Made by a program: the position numbers and the translations under genes
Shown: one piece after another, positions 1-7,508 of the stretch
How the letters are laid out: each line of letters opens with the position of its first letter
How positions within the stretch are numbered: the stretch's first letter is position 1
NCBI GenBank assembly: GCA_013153635.1
Contig: JAADDZ010000009.1
Location: forward strand, 46,564 to 110,563
DNA: 64,000 nucleotides
Source of the DNA: Aquificota bacterium
Lineage (GTDB): Bacteria; Aquificota; Aquificia; Aquificales; Hydrogenothermaceae
Direction: 5' to 3'
Notes under the pieces: generated by a model
What the model was told of the DNA's origin: nothing
Databases searched by the model: none
Seen by the model: the letters and a program-made list of their open reading frames with translations, nothing else

Positions 1-1989
1 GCTGGAAGAACAGGATACTTTTTATTAATCGTAACAGGAGCTATTGGAGGAATAGGTGGAAATGGTTGGCACAAATGGCATGTATTAGGAGTAGGAGCAA
101 AAGGTGGAAAAGCTACTTTAAAAGAAAAACCGGGTCCTGTAGATGATTGGAACGAACTCTTGTGGCCACCAGAATGGCCGTTATCTACTTACGAACTGTC
201 CTTCCTTTTACCTCATCTATTGTCTGACGATGAATGGAGACAAAAATGGGAAAAAAGAGGTCTTAAAATTCCCGGAAAATTAAAATTATGGATTTCTAAG
301 ATATACAATCCAGTATGGATTAATCCAGATGGCTTTAGATGGATAGAGGTTTTGAGAAACGAAAATAAGATGGAGTTAACAGTAAATCTATCTCCTACTT
401 GGTCAGAGACCAACTGGTTCTGTGATTATATACTCCCTGTAGGATTAGCTGGAGAAAGACATGACAACCAATCAGCAGAAACAAAACCAGAGAGATGGAC
501 TGCTTTTAGACAGCCAGTACTAAGAGTGGCTCTTCAAAAGATGGGGTGGAAGCCAAAAGTCCCTTGGAGAGCAACATTGGAAGCACACAAAAAAGCTGGT
601 CTTGGAGAAGTATGGGAAGAAAACGAGTTTTGGATTAATCTTATGTGGGAAGTAGACCCAGATGGTTCTCTAGGAGTGAGACAGTACTACGAATCAAAGA
701 AAAATCCGGGTAAACCTGTAACTATAGAAGAGTGGTATGATGCGGCGTTTGGTACTCTACCAAACTTGAGCAAGGTATGTCAAAAATTAGGAGTAACTCC
801 TTATGAGTACATGAGAGATAGAGGTGCATGGACAGAAGAAACAGATGTGTACAACGTTCATGAAAGAGAACTCCCTTATGACCCTACAAAGAATGCAATA
901 AAGTACAAAGGAAAATGGATACCTCTATCTGAATGTGAAATAGATGAAGATACAGGCGCAGTTTACCTAAAACATCACGGTGCAAGAGAATGGCATAGTG
1001 AAAGACATACTATAGCTGTTAAGAAAGATGGCAGATACCTTCAAGGTTTCCACACACCTACAGGGGTGCTTGAGTTTTATTCAAAGACCTTTGTTGAGTG
1101 GAAATGGCCTGAATATGCGATACCTGTCTATCCTAGAGATAAAGAAGAGAGAAAGAAAATGGTTCATATAGTAACTCATGTACATCACGACTACATGACA
1201 GAAGAGAACGCTTTTGCTTTGAATCCAATATTCAGGCTTCCTTACAATATTCACACAAGGTCTGTAAATGCTAAATGGCTGATGGAAATCTCTCAAAACC
1301 ATAACCCTATATGGATATATGAAGGTGATGCTAAAAGATTGGGTATAAAAAGAGGAGATGCTATCAAACTTAGAGTAGTAGATACTGTTTCTGGTATAGA
1401 GGTTGGATACTTTGTGGGAATGGCTATTCCAACTCAAGCTACAAGACCGGGAGTTGTTGCGTGTTCACATCATTCTGGAAGATGGAGATTAAAAACTACC
1501 GTAAAAGTAGATAAATATGAGCTAGGAATATTAAGGTATGGTTCAGCTCTTGCAGATATGAAAGAAGAAGGGTCTGTTAAAAAGATAAGATGGATAAAAG
1601 GTGTAGAAAGATTTAAGGTGGAAAAACAAGGTGATGAATTTAAATGGCCTTATCCAGAATTTAATAAAGATATGGAGTTTGTTTGGTGGAGAGGAGATAC
1701 AGGAGTATGGCAGAATTCTGTATTCCCTGCTAACCCAGACCCGTTATCTGGAATGCACTGCTGGCATAAAAAAGTTCTTATAGAAAAGGCTGGTCCAGAA
1801 GATAAGATAGGTGACGTAGTAGTAGATATAGAAAAGACATTCAAAGTATATCAAGCTTGGAGAGATGTATTAACTAGACCAGCACCTGGTCCTAACTACC
1901 TAAGAAGACCAAAATGGTTCAAGAGACCTTGGTATCCACACACAGATAAGTCTTATAGAATGCCAACTGGTGAATCTCACGGAGAGTAA
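1..1989 (+). CDS. DMSO reductase family molybdopterin oxidoreductase, catalytic subunit (5' end missing)
   Basis: The reading frame is already open at base 1, so only the C-terminal 662 residues are visible and the TTG at 160 is not the true start. The C-terminal third (about bases 1160-1560) has the pattern of the molybdopterin-dinucleotide-binding domain of this superfamily, including a block ending in ACSHHSGRWR. The N-terminal [4Fe-4S] and Mo-ligand regions lie outside the window. A TorD-type chaperone follows, which supports a complex molybdoenzyme needing cofactor insertion. Substrate cannot be read from this part; sulfur-compound oxidoreductases (SoeA- or PsrA/PhsA-like) are the likeliest in a sulfur-metabolising thermophile. 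That assignment is inference. Confidence 0.85.
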   Translation, partial: AGRTGYFLLIVTGAIGGIGGNGWHKWHVLGVGAKGGKATLKEKPGPVDDWNELLWPPEWPLSTYELSFLLPHLLSDDEWRQKWEKRGLKIPGKLKLWISKIYNPVWINPDGFRWIEVLRNENKMELTVNLSPTWSETNWFCDYILPVGLAGERHDNQSAETKPERWTAFRQPVLRVALQKMGWKPKVPWRATLEAHKKAGLGEVWEENEFWINLMWEVDPDGSLGVRQYYESKKNPGKPVTIEEWYDAAFGTLPNLSKVCQKLGVTPYEYMRDRGAWTEETDVYNVHERELPYDPTKNAIKYKGKWIPLSECEIDEDTGAVYLKHHGAREWHSERHTIAVKKDGRYLQGFHTPTGVLEFYSKTFVEWKWPEYAIPVYPRDKEERKKMVHIVTHVHHDYMTEENAFALNPIFRLPYNIHTRSVNAKWLMEISQNHNPIWIYEGDAKRLGIKRGDAIKLRVVDTVSGIEVGYFVGMAIPTQATRPGVVACSHHSGRWRLKTTVKVDKYELGILRYGSALADMKEEGSVKKIRWIKGVERFKVEKQGDEFKWPYPEFNKDMEFVWWRGDTGVWQNSVFPANPDPLSGMHCWHKKVLIEKAGPEDKIGDVVVDIEKTFKVYQAWRDVLTRPAPGPNYLRRPKWFKRPWYPHTDKSYRMPTGESHGE

Positions 1990-2002
1990 TATAATTCTTG
2001 AG

Positions 2003-2022
2003 GGGGCTAAAAGCCCCTTTTT
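2003..2022 (+). terminator. Rho-independent terminator after the molybdoenzyme gene
   Basis: A GGGGCT / AGCCCC stem (2003-2008 with 2012-2017) closed by an AAA loop is followed by TTTTTA. It lies between the molybdoenzyme gene and torD, so the chaperone would be made at a lower level by read-through or from its own promoter. Confidence 0.8.
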
Positions 2023-2063
2023 ATTTAAAATTTCTATTGTAGTTTTAGATTAAAGGAGAAAAG

Positions 2064-2699
2064 ATGGGAACAGTAGAGGAAACACAAGCACGGGTTAATA
2101 TGTATGGACTTTTGTCAAGACTTTTGATAGAAGAAGTTGATTTTTATACGCTAGAAAAAATCAAAGAAAATAAAGATTTACTTGATTTATTCCCTAAGAC
2201 AAAAGAATGGGATTTATTTTGGGAAAAGGATACTCAAAAGCTTATAGAAGAAGACCTAAATGTAGATTTTACAACTATTTTTATTTTAAATGCTTACCCT
2301 TATGAATCAGTATTTGTTAATGATGAAGGTTACATAAACCCAACGATAACAAACCCTACCCTTATGTTCTATAAAGACCATGGATACTCTATAGACCTTA
2401 ATGAAACAAGAGCTTTATCTCCTGACCATATTGCAGTAGAACTTGAATTTATGATGAATCTTATACAAGAGGAACTAAACGCAATAGCGAAAGAAGATGA
2501 GGAAGAATTAAAAAGGATAAGAAATATACAAAAAGATTTTCTTAAAGAACATCTTGCTAACTGGGGAACTATTTATCTACTATCAGCTAGGGAACTAGCT
2601 CAAACACCTTTTTACCAAGATGTTAGCACTCTTGCTATGGAATTTTTATTAAACGATTACGAATATATAAATGAGCTTTTAGGTACTCAAAAAAATTAA
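2064..2699 (+). CDS. TorD/DmsD-family molybdoenzyme maturation chaperone
   Basis: A 211-residue, probably all-helical protein with the family pattern: YPYESVF near residue 77, then PDHIAVELEFM near residue 120. Such chaperones bind the leader and apo-form of DMSO-reductase-family enzymes and promote cofactor insertion before export. AAAGGAG at 2053-2059 sets the ATG start. It lies 74 bases behind the oxidoreductase gene and is its likely partner, although a terminator hairpin separates them. The 3' end overlaps that of the convergent fabZ gene by 4 bases. Confidence 0.85.
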   Translation: MGTVEETQARVNMYGLLSRLLIEEVDFYTLEKIKENKDLLDLFPKTKEWDLFWEKDTQKLIEEDLNVDFTTIFILNAYPYESVFVNDEGYINPTITNPTLMFYKDHGYSIDLNETRALSPDHIAVELEFMMNLIQEELNAIAKEDEEELKRIRNIQKDFLKEHLANWGTIYLLSARELAQTPFYQDVSTLAMEFLLNDYEYINELLGTQKN

Positions 2700-3157
2700 T
2701 CTTTTATTTTCTTTGCTACAGCTAGTAATGTAGCTTCTACGGCTATTTCTGTATCTACTTTTGCTATTCCGTGGATTTTACCAATAGTTTTCTTAAAGTG
2801 GAGTCCTTTTATTTCAAATACTATTTGGTCTCCGGGGAAAACAGGTCTTCTGAATTTAGCGTCATTTATACCTGCAAAGAAAACAGTATATTTTGTGGTA
2901 TCTAAATGGACTTTTTGAGTAAGTAAATATGCTCCGATTTGAGCCATCGCCTCTATTATTAGAACTCCGGGCATTACAGGATATTCAGGAAAATGTCCTA
3001 CGAAATAAGGTTCGTTAATAGTAACATTCTTTATAGCTTTTATAAAGAGGTTGTCTAAATCAAACTCTACTATTCTATCTACCAATAAAAAAGGATACCT
3101 ATGAGGTAGAACTTTCATAATTTCTAAAATATCAATATGTTTTTTCTCTGGAGACAT
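2696..3157 (-). CDS. fabZ: 3-hydroxyacyl-[acyl-carrier-protein] dehydratase FabZ
   Basis: A 153-residue hot-dog-fold protein of normal FabZ length. LPHRYPFLLVDR (residues 17-28) and GHFPEYPVMPGVLIIEAMAQ (54-73) are the signature blocks; His55 and Glu69 are the expected catalytic pair, 14 residues apart as in other FabZ proteins. It dehydrates beta-hydroxyacyl-ACP in cytosolic type II fatty acid synthesis. It is the last gene of the 6289-to-2696 operon, 10 bases after the prenyltransferase gene, and not in an lpx cluster as in many Gram-negatives. Confidence 0.96.
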   Translation of the reverse strand: MSPEKKHIDILEIMKVLPHRYPFLLVDRIVEFDLDNLFIKAIKNVTINEPYFVGHFPEYPVMPGVLIIEAMAQIGAYLLTQKVHLDTTKYTVFFAGINDAKFRRPVFPGDQIVFEIKGLHFKKTIGKIHGIAKVDTEIAVEATLLAVAKKIKD

Positions 3158-3167
3158 CTGTATCCTC

Positions 3168-4031
3168 CTAATTAAAAAAATAAATATCGCTAAAAACGAT
3201 GATAAAAAATATTATACTTATGAAACCGTTCACTGTAAAAAAAGCTTTATTAATTTTCGAAAGATTTTCATGAGTTATTAGTGAATGTTCGTATATTAAA
3301 AAGATACCTAACATAACCAGTCCAGTAAAATATACAACTCCGAGATTTGCACTTATACCAGTTAAAATTAAAAATATCAGTGTCAAAAGGTGAAATACTC
3401 GGGCAGTAATCAAAGCTTTCTTTATCCCAAATTTTGCAGGTATTGAGTGTAGGCCTATTTTTTTGTCAAAATTTATATCCTGAATAGCATATAGTATGTC
3501 AAACCCAGACACCCAAAAAGCCATAGCCAAACCTAGATAAATCATAGATAACTCTATCTTTCCTTTTAAAGCTATAGAAACTGCAATAGGAATAAGAAAA
3601 TATATAATCCCTAATATAAAATGTACGAAAGTAGTAAACCTTTTTCCTAGAGGATACAGTATAAGAAACAAAATCACTATTGGAGATAGATAAAAGGCAA
3701 GCTTGTTTAACATGTATGCACTAAAGATAAATACCACAGAAGATACAATAGCTAACATTAAGATTTCTATAGGTTTTACTAAACCTTTTACAGAAGCCCA
3801 GTCTTTTGTTCGTGGATTTAATTTATCAAAAGGAAGGTCAAAAAATCGATTAAAAGCCATTCCCGCAGTTCTTGCTGATATTAAGGCGACAAGAATCCAT
3901 AAGATTTTTTCTAAAGGAGGAAAACCTTTCTCTAATATAACTACAGCAGATAGAGCAAAGGGAAGAGCAAATATGGAATGCTCGAATTTAGTTAATTCTA
4001 GGTAGATTTTTAGTTTAGATAGAAGTTTCAT
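3168..4031 (-). CDS. mqnP: UbiA-family prenyltransferase, probably MqnP of menaquinone synthesis
   Basis: A 287-residue integral membrane protein with eight or nine hydrophobic segments. The first Asp-rich motif is NRFFDLPFD (Asn61, Asp65, Asp69); the second, DILYAIQDINFD, lies near residue 180. These bind the Mg-prenyl diphosphate. The family attaches polyprenyl chains to aromatic acids. The choice of MqnP (futalosine route) over UbiA is inferred from the Aquificota setting and the UbiD-family gene at 26786. It overlaps the HAD gene by 4 bases (ATGA), so the two are translationally coupled. Confidence 0.82.
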   Translation of the reverse strand: MKLLSKLKIYLELTKFEHSIFALPFALSAVVILEKGFPPLEKILWILVALISARTAGMAFNRFFDLPFDKLNPRTKDWASVKGLVKPIEILMLAIVSSVVFIFSAYMLNKLAFYLSPIVILFLILYPLGKRFTTFVHFILGIIYFLIPIAVSIALKGKIELSMIYLGLAMAFWVSGFDILYAIQDINFDKKIGLHSIPAKFGIKKALITARVFHLLTLIFLILTGISANLGVVYFTGLVMLGIFLIYEHSLITHENLSKINKAFFTVNGFISIIFFIIVFSDIYFFN

Positions 4032-4819
4032 TTTATTTCTAGATAGGTTAGTAATTCAGATAAACTGTCAAATATAAAGTCTGGCTCAAAATTTTCTTTT
4101 ATATCTGATATTTGATATTTACCAGTAGTTAGAAAAACGGTTTTTAATCCTAGCTTTTTGTACCCAGCAAGGTCTATGTATAGGTCATCGCTGATAATCG
4201 CTAGTTTCTCTGGGGGAAAATTAAAAGATTGAAAAATGTATCTGTTGTATATATCGCTCATTTTACCAAAATGGGTATAATCTTCGTTACATGTACATGC
4301 ATACACAAACATTTTGCTTATAGCTCCTACTCCGGGAAAAAGTAAACCATCTCCATCTTGAGAAAGGAGGTTGTTGTTCATAGCGTACAATTTGGCGGTA
4401 TGTCTTTTTAGAGCAGTGGTAGCTATTTTTAGTTTTTCAAAGTCCAGATTCCTATCCTGTGCAATCAGTACTGCATCTACTTTTGGGTCATCTTGTATTT
4501 TAAAACCATGTTTTTTTAAATAATTTACAAGAGTATTTTCCCCAATAACGAATATAGATTTTATATATTCTTCATTTAGCACCTTTGGTGCAAGTGAAAG
4601 AGGAGAGAAAATATCTTCTTTATTTATCGGTAGTCCTTTATTTTTTAATATTTTTGCTATATCTTCTGGAGGTATCCGTGAGTTATTGGTAGCTATTTTA
4701 AAAGGTATGTAATTACTACGGAGTTTCTTTATAAATTCTGGTGCATCTTCAAACACACTAAAGTCTTTATCTTTTACCAAAACTCCATCTAAATCTATTA
4801 GAAATCCTTTTATATCCAT
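4028..4819 (-). CDS. HAD superfamily (NagD-like, subclass IIA) phosphatase
   Basis: A 263-residue protein starting with the HAD motif I DLDGV (nucleophile Asp9, acid Asp11). It continues with TNNSR (motif II) near residue 46 and IISDDLYIDLAGYKKLGLKTV near residue 210, where motif IV normally reads GDxxxTDI. The large C2 cap between motifs II and III fits the NagD/phosphoglycolate phosphatase subclass, so the substrate is probably a small phosphorylated metabolite. It sits between a TetR gene (2-base gap) and the prenyltransferase gene (4-base overlap). No specific substrate can be assigned. Confidence 0.85.
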   Translation of the reverse strand: MDIKGFLIDLDGVLVKDKDFSVFEDAPEFIKKLRSNYIPFKIATNNSRIPPEDIAKILKNKGLPINKEDIFSPLSLAPKVLNEEYIKSIFVIGENTLVNYLKKHGFKIQDDPKVDAVLIAQDRNLDFEKLKIATTALKRHTAKLYAMNNNLLSQDGDGLLFPGVGAISKMFVYACTCNEDYTHFGKMSDIYNRYIFQSFNFPPEKLAIISDDLYIDLAGYKKLGLKTVFLTTGKYQISDIKENFEPDFIFDSLSELLTYLEIK

Positions 4820-4821
4820 AG

Positions 4822-5409
4822 TTATCTTTTTAATATTCCATAGAAGAGTTGAGATATTAAAAGGTCTGGGTCTTCTACTATAGAGCCATTCTTTTGTGCC
4901 ATAACAAAAGCAAATACCTTTGCCTGTATAATACCTAAAAAGAGCATAGCAGTATCTTCAGAGTTTATATCTTCTCTAACAAAACCTTCTTTTTGTCCTT
5001 GTTCTATGATTTCTGCTAATCGACATTTGTAGTTTTCTAGAAACTCCTTGAGGATATTAAAAAACTTTGCATTTTGACTTCTTGAGAACTCAAAACATAG
5101 TACAGGAACAGCTCCTTTAGTCTCTTCTAGAACCTCAAAATGAGCTTTTAGTACTAGTTCTAGTTTTTCTTTTGTGTTTTTTCCTTCTTTTAATGCGATG
5201 TCTACCGCATTTAAACATCTTGTTATGTACCTGTTTATAATTTCAAGTATTATCTCGTCCATAGATTTAAAATGTTTAAAAAGAGCCGCATCTGTTATTC
5301 CTAACCTGTTTGCTATGTTCTTTGCTGTAAATTTTCTAAGACCTTCTTTTACAATTATTTCTGCTCCTACTTCTATGATTTTTTCCTTCGTTGAAAGTTC
5401 TTCTTTCAA
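4822..5409 (-). CDS. TetR/AcrR-family transcriptional regulator
   Basis: A 195-residue protein whose N-terminus (about residues 7-54) is a TetR helix-turn-helix: IIEVGAEIIVKEGLRKFTAK, then ANRLGITDAALFKHFKS. The C-terminal 130 residues are helical and divergent, as expected of a ligand-binding and dimerisation domain. The gene is second in a five-gene operon between a DHH phosphoesterase and a HAD phosphatase. Autoregulation or control of lipid genes such as fabZ is plausible, but no operator could be pinned down by eye. Confidence 0.9.
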   Translation of the reverse strand: MKEELSTKEKIIEVGAEIIVKEGLRKFTAKNIANRLGITDAALFKHFKSMDEIILEIINRYITRCLNAVDIALKEGKNTKEKLELVLKAHFEVLEETKGAVPVLCFEFSRSQNAKFFNILKEFLENYKCRLAEIIEQGQKEGFVREDINSEDTAMLFLGIIQAKVFAFVMAQKNGSIVEDPDLLISQLFYGILKR

Positions 5410-5422
5410 TTCATATCCTCCT

Positions 5423-6289
5423 CTAATTAAAAAGTATCATATCGCAAAAATCTTTAAGTGGAACTACTGCTCCTGCCGCATTTTTATGTCCACCACCCCC
5501 GAGGATTTTTGCAAGTTCTAAAGCAGAAGGACTCACAAAATCACAGCTCCTAAAACTAAATTTTACTATATCTCCGCTTATATTAAAAAGGGCTATAGGC
5601 TCTTTGTATTTTTGGCACATTAAGTTGCCAATTTCTGATTGAAATAGTCCTGTATTGAATGCTTTTACTTTATAATTACCTATCTTAAGGTAAGTTTCTT
5701 TGGCTTTTTCTATAAAGTAGTTTACGATGTAGTCTGTATATTCAGACAAAATTTTTCCTTTTTCTAGGATTTTTTCTATAGGTTGGTCGAGGAGTTCTAC
5801 TACTTTTTCTGGTTTATTTGTGAACAAAAAAAGATATGCGTTTGCATATTTTGTTTTTTCTCCGTATTTCCATGTCCATATATCTTTATCTTCTACGAAC
5901 TTTATAAGAGGAGGTATCTCCTCTCCTTTGAATAAATATATCCATGCAAGAGAAGCTCCTGACCTATTATTGTCAAATATATATTCAAAGTTTTTATACT
6001 TTTTCGCTAAACTTTCTAATAGACTTTTAACTCCTATATGATGGTCTATTAATACCACTTTTCTTGCCTTTTTTAGTAGATTTTCTAAATCTTCTTTTTT
6101 TAAAGAAAAATCTACTATATAAACAGTAGTATTTTTGTCTACGTTAGATAAGATAGCTTCTATATCCTCTTGAGAATAATTATGTTCTAACGGAACAAGC
6201 ATACAGTCAGGGAACTTTTTCAGTAAAACAGCCGCCGCTGTTGTCCCATCTGTACAGTTTTTATGATAAATACAAATAATTTTTTCCAT
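5423..6289 (-). CDS. DHH-family phosphoesterase with DHHA1 domain
   Basis: A 288-residue protein with the DHH metal-site motifs: CTDG (Asp14), VDFS (Asp60) and DHH (82-84). A C-terminal DHHA1 substrate-binding motif, GGGGHKNAAGA, lies near residue 267. This size and order match the short cytosolic DHH/DHHA1 proteins related to NrnB and oligoribonuclease-like phosphoesterases, which split short nucleic acids or related phosphodiesters. RecJ is unlikely at this length. It is first in its operon; the 208-base gap upstream is shared with the divergent nrd promoter. Confidence 0.88.
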   Translation of the reverse strand: MEKIICIYHKNCTDGTTAAAVLLKKFPDCMLVPLEHNYSQEDIEAILSNVDKNTTVYIVDFSLKKEDLENLLKKARKVVLIDHHIGVKSLLESLAKKYKNFEYIFDNNRSGASLAWIYLFKGEEIPPLIKFVEDKDIWTWKYGEKTKYANAYLFLFTNKPEKVVELLDQPIEKILEKGKILSEYTDYIVNYFIEKAKETYLKIGNYKVKAFNTGLFQSEIGNLMCQKYKEPIALFNISGDIVKFSFRSCDFVSPSALELAKILGGGGHKNAAGAVVPLKDFCDMILFN

Positions 6290-6422
6290 TTAAAAACCTT
6301 ACAATATAGTTTTATAATACTATATCATGTATCTAATACCTTTCAACTGTATATGTTATCTATTTGTAATTTTATGAATAACTTATCTTTAAGTTCTTCA
6401 TGTAGATTGAAAAATTTTCAAG

Positions 6423-6451
6423 TTGACACATACTAAATATAGTGTTATGTT
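6423..6451 (+). promoter_or_regulatory. nrd operon sigma-70 promoter
   Basis: A perfect -35 TTGACA (6423-6428) is separated by exactly 17 bases from a -10 TATGTT (6446-6451). The whole spacer is occupied by the first NrdR box, so repressor binding would directly block RNA polymerase. Confidence 0.8.
6430..6445 (+). promoter_or_regulatory. NrdR box 1
   Basis: ATACTAAATATAGTGT matches 14 of 16 positions of the NrdR consensus ACACWATATATWGTGT. It fills the -35/-10 spacer of the nrd promoter. NrdR is the (d)ATP-sensing repressor of ribonucleotide reductase genes; no nrdR gene lies in the window. Confidence 0.78.
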
Positions 6452-6460
6452 TATTCGAAA

Positions 6461-6476
6461 ACACTATATATAGTAT
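6461..6476 (+). promoter_or_regulatory. NrdR box 2
   Basis: ACACTATATATAGTAT matches 14 of 16 consensus positions. It starts 31 bases after box 1, the three-helical-turn spacing typical of paired NrdR sites, and lies just downstream of the predicted transcription start. Confidence 0.78.
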
Positions 6477-6497
6477 AGATAGTTGGAGGTGTCTCTT

Positions 6498-7487
6498 ATG
6501 TCAAGTCTAAATTTTATCGGTAAAACTTCTGTAAGAGATAATATCAGATTAACAGATAATCCTAAGTATCCGGTTTTTAAGAATTTATATGTTAAGCAAA
6601 AAAAAGCTGTATGGTTTCCAGAGGAACTAAACATACAGCAAGATGTTTTAGACTATAAATCTTTAAATCCTACAGAAAAAGACCTGTTTGACAGTGCCGT
6701 AGGATACTTTGCTTCATCAGAACTCCTTGTTCAAAATGTCTTAGGTAATGGATTTTTCCCTGTTTTAACAGACCCTTACGTAAAGATGTCTTTCACTGCC
6801 CAGATGTTCATGGAAAATATCCACAGTGATTTTTTTGAAATCATTCTAAATACTTTTGATATGGATAGGAAAAGAGTTTACAATATCACCCTTGAAGATA
6901 AGCTTCTCATGGAAAAACAAGAATTAATAATAAGAGCTGTTGATAGGATAACTTATGGAAAAGCTGACCCAGATAGCTTAGAGGGGAAAAAACAGATATT
7001 AACATCAATACTGTTAAATAACATTATTCAAGAGGGTCTTTTCTTTTACTCTGCGTTTGCTCACTTTTTTGCGATGAAAGATGTAGGAAAGATGAAAAAT
7101 GTAGTTTCTGGAGTAGAGCTAGTATTGATTGATGAATCCTTACATCTTCAAAACGGTATAGAGGCTATACTTACAATAATCGAAGAAAATCCAGAAATCG
7201 TTGACGATATTAAATTTGTGGAAAACATAAGAGATACGATTATAGATGCAGTAGAGCTAGAGTTAAATTACTTAAAAACGAAGTTTGGAGGGACAACCAT
7301 CTTTGGTGTATCTTACAAAGAACTTGAACAATATATGAAATATATAGCCGATAGAAGACTTGAAGAACTTGGGTTTGACCCCCAGTTCAAAATATCTCAA
7401 AATCCCCTTAAATTTCTCCAAAAAGAAGACGTTAAAAAGCTTACAAACTTTTTCGAAGTTTCTTCTACAGAATACACAAACTTCTAA
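6498..7487 (+). CDS. nrdB: Ribonucleotide reductase beta subunit, class Ic-like (radical Tyr replaced by Phe)
   Basis: The ATG at 6498 is preferred because GGAGGT (6485-6490) sits 7 bases upstream; this gives 329 residues. The carboxylate/His metal site is visible as Glu75, Glu106, His109, Glu179, Glu213 and His216. The intervals (31, 3, 70, 34 and 3) suit an R2 four-helix core. Two positions depart from class Ia. The first ligand is Glu, not Asp, and residue i+7 of ExxHxxx(Y/F) is Phe113 in place of the radical Tyr. Both are hallmarks of Mn(IV)/Fe(III) class Ic subunits such as that of Chlamydia. With NrdA it reduces ribonucleoside diphosphates. Confidence 0.95.
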   Translation: MSSLNFIGKTSVRDNIRLTDNPKYPVFKNLYVKQKKAVWFPEELNIQQDVLDYKSLNPTEKDLFDSAVGYFASSELLVQNVLGNGFFPVLTDPYVKMSFTAQMFMENIHSDFFEIILNTFDMDRKRVYNITLEDKLLMEKQELIIRAVDRITYGKADPDSLEGKKQILTSILLNNIIQEGLFFYSAFAHFFAMKDVGKMKNVVSGVELVLIDESLHLQNGIEAILTIIEENPEIVDDIKFVENIRDTIIDAVELELNYLKTKFGGTTIFGVSYKELEQYMKYIADRRLEELGFDPQFKISQNPLKFLQKEDVKKLTNFFEVSSTEYTNF

Positions 7488-7508
7488 AGGATTTAGGAGG
7501 TGGGAAAA

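Noticed and set aside
6290-6422. A small RNA such as 6S RNA in the gap between the DHH gene and nrdB
   Set aside because: The gap is AT-rich without a long bulged stem or terminator; only the nrd promoter and boxes are supported.
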